NCBI GenBank assembly: GCA_900128565.1
Contig: LT636306.1
Coordinates: 1-10,493 of the forward strand
Source: Stramenopiles sp. TOSAG23-6
Lineage: Eukaryota > Sar
Direction of reading: 5' to 3'
Length of the DNA: 10,493 nt
Shown: piece after piece, positions 7,636 through 10,493 of the stretch
Layout: each line of letters opens with the position of its first letter
Numbering within the stretch: position 1 is the stretch's first letter
Translations under genes and position numbers: made by a program
Notes under the pieces: model-generated
Database searches by the model: none
The model's input: the letters and a program-made list of their open reading frames with translations, nothing else
Told to the model about the DNA's origin: nothing

Positions 7636-10438
7636 ATGAGTGACTCTTGGCTTACAAACGATACAAAGAGTTCTGAAGGCAAGATCAGTGTTAATATGTC
7701 TTCACCTAAAAGAAATTTAGATATTTTTACAAATGATGAACAAAAGAAAAATGAGTTTTCAGAGAATCTTAATGGAACCTCACCGTTGTACAAAAGCGGT
7801 GAAAGTACAGGCGTACTTTCCCCATCAAAAAGTAGAGATGATGTAAATGGGAAACCTGTTGAAAAGATCATACTAATCAATAGCAGTAAAAAAGAACAAT
7901 ATACAGTAAAACAAGGTTTCAAAAAGTTTTTCAGAAAGATTCGTGCCATTAAAAAAGTCGAAGAGAATAAGACTTCCCTTTCTCCAGGAGTTTTTGATGA
8001 TGTAAAAGTTGCTATTTTTGGTGCACCGCGACTTCCATTTACAGATCCTGAAATAGCTCTTTTAAAGAACTATCTGGAAGACGGTGGGTCTCTTTTCTTC
8101 TTATTTCGTGAGAAAGGAACGTCTGCCTTGGGAGAAAACTTGAATAATTTTTTAGCCAATTACGGAATTTTCGTTAATCCTGACTCGGTATTACGTACAG
8201 TATATTATAAATACTTGCATCCAAAAGAAGTATTTGTATCGAATGGCGTTTTAGAAAAAAACTTTATCTCATATGTGAATAAGGAAGAAAATAGAATTAA
8301 CAGTGGACTGAGCAATACAAAAGAACAACAATTGCAATCTGCTCATGGGGATACTCGAAATAAGTTTGGAGTATTTGACACCAAAACGAATAAAGACTCT
8401 GAACTTGCCTTTGTCTATCCATACGGGTCAACATTAAATGTACAAAAGCCAGCCGTGCCTATTTTATCATCTGGTTATATGTACCTTAACCCTAAACATC
8501 ATTTTTTTTTTTTTTTTGTAAATTTTTTTTTTTTTCAAATTTCAAATTTCAAATAGTTTTTTTTCAATTTCGAATTTAGTTTTTTTGTAGTAATAGTACA
8601 TTTTATGCCTAACAAATTAAACAACAAATAAAATATGTCTTCACAATATATATCGTATCCACTAAACCGACCTATTGGAGCAGTATCTACATCTAAATCT
8701 GGAAAAGGTAGGCTTTGTGTTGTAGGATCGGCTGACATGTATGTTTTTTTTTTTTTTTTAACAAAAAAATCGAATTTTTTTTTCGTACGAAATTTTGTAC
8801 CTAACATTTTTTTTTTTTAAATTAGAAAAAAAAATATTTTTCCAAAATACATGTTTTCTGATGATTTTTTGTTAAAAGAAAATAATGCAGGTCTTGGTAT
8901 GGTTTTAATGAAATGGCTCTTGGGCGATAAAAATATCATGTTAACTGAAGGTGGCCCTGAACCTGATATCAGTGAATATAATAAACTTCCTGAAATTGAA
9001 GCATTATCAGAGAGGTTACGTCCATGTATGTTTTATTTTTTTTTTTTAACAAAAAAAAATTGAATTTATTTTTCGTACGAAATTTCGTACCTAACAAATT
9101 TTCAAAAAATTTTTTCAAATATTTTTCCAAAATACATGCTTACAAGAATCGGAAAAACTTCCGAAAGATTTTACAAAATTATTTGACACAAACCTGTTCA
9201 AGTTTCATACTGGACTCATTCCAGAAGCAGTGACGTTATATAAAAAACTTGGTATTAAAAAGGAACCATTATCATTAATACCACCACAATTTGAATGTCC
9301 TATGCCGCCGTTACAACCAGCTGTGTTTCCTCCATGTATGTTTTAAAAAAAAAAAATTGAAATTTTTTTTTCGTACGAAAATTTGTACCTAACAATTTTT
9401 TTTTTTTTTTTTTTTGAAATATTTTTCCAAAATACATGCCCTCCGTTCACCTGCGAGGTTTTCAAAGACACTTATAGCTTTAGAAAAGGCAGCTTCAGTC
9501 ATGTTAGAAGAAATGGAAAATTCTGAAGAATATCTCACCAAAATGTCAAAAATGGAAGATAAAAAATGGTTGACTGATGTATGTTTTTAGTTTTACTTTT
9601 TTGAAATGTAAAATGTAATTTTTTTTTTTTGGTTTTCATACGAAATTTTGTACCTAACGTATATTGTACAAAAAAAAATATCTTTGTACAATACATGAAA
9701 GTGTGATTTATTTTGAACTGGAATATAGAAAAATTCCTGAAGGTCTCGATGCGGTTGAACTCATGGCAACAAAAACATACTTACGAGAATTAGTATTAAT
9801 TATGATTTGTACATTTTCAAAATTAATTTTTTTTTTTTTTTTTTTTTTTCATAGAAAATTTTGTACCTAACAAAACAAATCAAAATTTTTACATATTTTT
9901 CATAATATTGATATTGATGGTGCATGGTTAGCAACACTTCGACCTTGTGAAAAAACACAACCTCTATTAGATACTGACTTTCCAGATTTAACTCATAGAG
10001 GTCGTGGGTTTCAGTTAAAATCTTTTGATTCTTCTGTATTTAATCAATTGAGTTTATGTACGTTTTCATCATTTAGAATTTCAATTTAAAAAAAAAAAAA
10101 AAAAAAATTTTTTGAAATTTTTTGAAATGTTTTGAAATTTTTTGAAATGTTTTGAAATATCTAATACATTTTTAAAATGTTTGAAATATTTTGTTCAAGT
10201 ACATGGCAGGTTTTAAACGAAGGTATTGTTTATGATAAAGAAAAAGATCATGACTCATCTTTAGCAAAAGAAAAAGAAAAACAACAAAAACAAGAAAAAA
10301 ATCAAAAAAAAATAAATTCTAGAAGTGGAAGTAAATCTCCAAAATCTCCTAAAAGTTTTCATGAAATGCCACAAAAAAGTGATTATGAAGGATATACACA
10401 AATATATGTAATTATGCGTGCCATTGGAAAAAGAGATG
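7636..10438 (+). CDS. IFT52: IFT52 (intraflagellar transport complex B), multi-exon, 3' end outside window
   Basis: Exons: 7636-8480, 8652-8738, 8853-9025, 9138-9335, 9439-9578, 9697-9808, 9911-10057 and 10205-10438; 645 codons so far, continuing. The start is ATG 7636 (MSDSWLTNDTK). After a ~75-residue Ser/Lys-rich N-terminal extension come IFT52 GIFT-domain blocks: IILINSSKKEQYTVKQGF, VAIFGAPRLPFTDPEIALLK, YLEDGGSLFFLF, ANYGIFVNPDSVLRTVYYKY, LHPKEVFVSNGVL, AFVYPYGSTLNVQKPAVPIL, then YPLNRPIG, VVGSADM-FSDDFL, PDISEYNKLPEIEALSERLR, CLQESEKLPKDFTKLFDTNL and PPQFECPMPPLQPAVFPP. IFT52 is a core IFT-B subunit that assembles anterograde trains in cilia and flagella (established). Residues beyond about 435 (acidic helices, then IDGAWLATLRPCEKTQ, a Lys/Gln-rich run, SKSPKSPKS and YTQIYVIMRAIGKRD) are not recognisable to me as IFT52 and make the protein much longer than the usual ~440. 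Most introns lack a usable AG acceptor. Confidence 0.9.
8481..8651 (+). other. IFT52 intron A, apparent GT-AT
   Basis: The donor GTACCT follows ...GGTTATAT (phase 2). Joining after CACAATATAT (8651) gives LSSGY-ISYPLNRPIG, which matches IFT52 without a gap. An alternative end before G8637 would add YMSSQ-like residues. A branch-like GCCTAAC lies near 8607. A telomere-like CCTTAACCCTAAAC lies just inside the donor. The length is 171 bp. Confidence 0.7.
8739..8852 (+). other. IFT52 intron B, apparent GT-AT
   Basis: GACAT then GTATGT; ends CCAAAATACAT before GTTTTCTG, giving GSADM-FSDDF as in IFT52. The core CGTACGAAATTTTGTACCTAAC lies at 8784-8805. A canonical AG at 8825 is in frame but would insert about nine residues (KKNIFPKY-like) into a conserved block. 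The length is 114 bp. Confidence 0.75.
9026..9137 (+). other. IFT52 intron C, GT-AT
   Basis: CGTCCAT then GTATGT; ends CCAAAATACAT before GCTTACAAG, giving RLRP-CLQESEKLPKDF, a clear IFT52 match. There is no AG between the CTAAC (9087-9095) and the exon, and the first downstream AG yields a stop codon. The core contains the perfect palindrome GTACGAAATTTCGTAC (9075-9090). The length is 112 bp. Confidence 0.85.
9336..9438 (+). other. IFT52 intron D, non-AG, boundary offset by one base
   Basis: CCTCCAT then GTATGT; the 3' edge is CCAAAATACATG. Frame requires one base more than in introns B and C, so it ends after ATG (giving PPS-LRSPARF), or the donor shifts by one (PPA-LRSP). The core is CGTACGAAAATTTGTACCTAAC at 9372-9393. 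The length is 103 bp. Confidence 0.65.
9579..9696 (+). other. IFT52 intron E, GT-AT
   Basis: ACTGAT then GTATGT (phase 0); ends TACAATACAT before GAAAGTG, keeping the frame (KKWLTD-ESVIYFELEY). The core ATACGAAATTTTGTACCTAAC lies at 9638-9658. There is no AG acceptor between the core and the exon. The length is 118 bp. Confidence 0.75.
9809..9910 (+). other. IFT52 intron F, non-AG
   Basis: ATGATTT then GTACAT (phase 1); the best in-frame end is CATAATATTG (9910) before ATATTGATGG, giving LIMIY-IDGAWLATL. The core is GTACCTAAC at 9863-9871. No AG lies between the core and the exon. The length is 102 bp; the boundary is less certain because the flanking reading is not matched to a known protein. 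Confidence 0.55.
10058..10204 (+). other. IFT52 intron G, apparent GT-AT
   Basis: AGTTTAT then GTACGT (phase 1); ends CAAGTACAT before GGCAGG, giving SL-WQVLNEGIVYD in frame. AG sites at CAAG and GGCAG produce stops or a wrong frame. It lacks the GTACCTAAC core, having only ATATCTAATACAT (about 10157-10169), and holds a TTTTGAAATG/TTTTTTGAAAT tandem repeat. The length is 147 bp. Confidence 0.65.
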
Positions 10439-10493
10439 GTATGTTTTATATGAATTTCTAATTTAATTTTTTTTTCATACGAAATTTCGTACC
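10439..10493 (+). other. IFT52 intron H, partial
   Basis: The donor GTATGTTTT follows ...AGAGATG. The core CATACGAAATTTCGTACC starts at about 10476 and is cut by the window end. Confidence 0.8.

Noticed and set aside
7614-7949. Minus-strand open frame opposite IFT52 exon 1
   Set aside because: It is antisense to the conserved IFT52 reading frame; the hydrophobic look comes from the reverse complement of Lys-rich codons.
8826-8852. Canonical AG acceptor for IFT52 intron B at 8825
   Set aside because: It is in frame but would insert about nine Lys/Ile-rich residues into the conserved GSADM-FSDDF block, and the sequence retained would be the family's 3' end motif. It is kept as the main alternative to be tested by cDNA.
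1-10493. tRNA, rRNA or other structured RNA genes
   Set aside because: I saw no cloverleaf, rRNA or snRNA-like segment on either strand; the GC-richer stretches are all explained by coding exons.

Overview
This is a eukaryotic nuclear segment, very AT-rich, carrying five protein genes. Four of them are interrupted by short introns packed with homopolymeric T and A tracts. A gene for IFT52 (intraflagellar transport) implies a lineage that builds cilia or flagella. A GPI8/PIG-K transamidase gene, a mitochondrial-type PPR gene, K/N-rich insertions and TTAGGG-type short arrays point to a flagellated protist. I cannot name the species from the sequence.

Layout: (1) 69-2615, minus strand: PPR protein, 3' part outside the window. 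(2) 2616-2994: divergent intergenic region. (3) 2995-4761, plus: multi-pass membrane protein resembling the HTTM / gamma-carboxylase-like fold, four exons. (4) 4762-5086: promoter and leader region with microsatellites and a stray intron core motif. (5) 5087-5632, plus: intronless coiled-coil protein. (6) 5633-5996: convergent intergenic region holding a duplicated ~71-bp block. (7) 5997-7365, minus: GPI8 (GPI transamidase catalytic subunit), two exons. (8) 7366-7635: divergent promoter region. (9) 7636 to beyond 10438, plus: IFT52 with at least eight exons, continuing past the window. The genes look like unrelated housekeeping functions, not a pathway cluster.

The exceptional feature is the introns. 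They form a family about 100-170 bp long. They start GTATGT (or GTACNT), usually after an exon ending in AT. They share a core, TACGAAATTTTGTACCTAAC, containing a near-palindrome and a CTAAC branch-site-like motif, always in transcriptional orientation, and they end in a CAAAATACAT- or CACAATATAG-like sequence. In GPI8 and most of the membrane-protein gene the 3' end is a normal AG. In the IFT52 gene, reading frame and homology require most introns to end at ACAT just before a G, with no usable AG. The intron ends (ATGTATGTTTT and AAAATACAT) are also nearly inverted complements, and a CATG or ATG motif appears at both edges. This suggests introner-like mobile introns inserted at CATG with non-canonical GT-AT boundaries. 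Short telomere-like CCCTAA arrays also occur inside coding exons, where they encode Asn-Pro runs.
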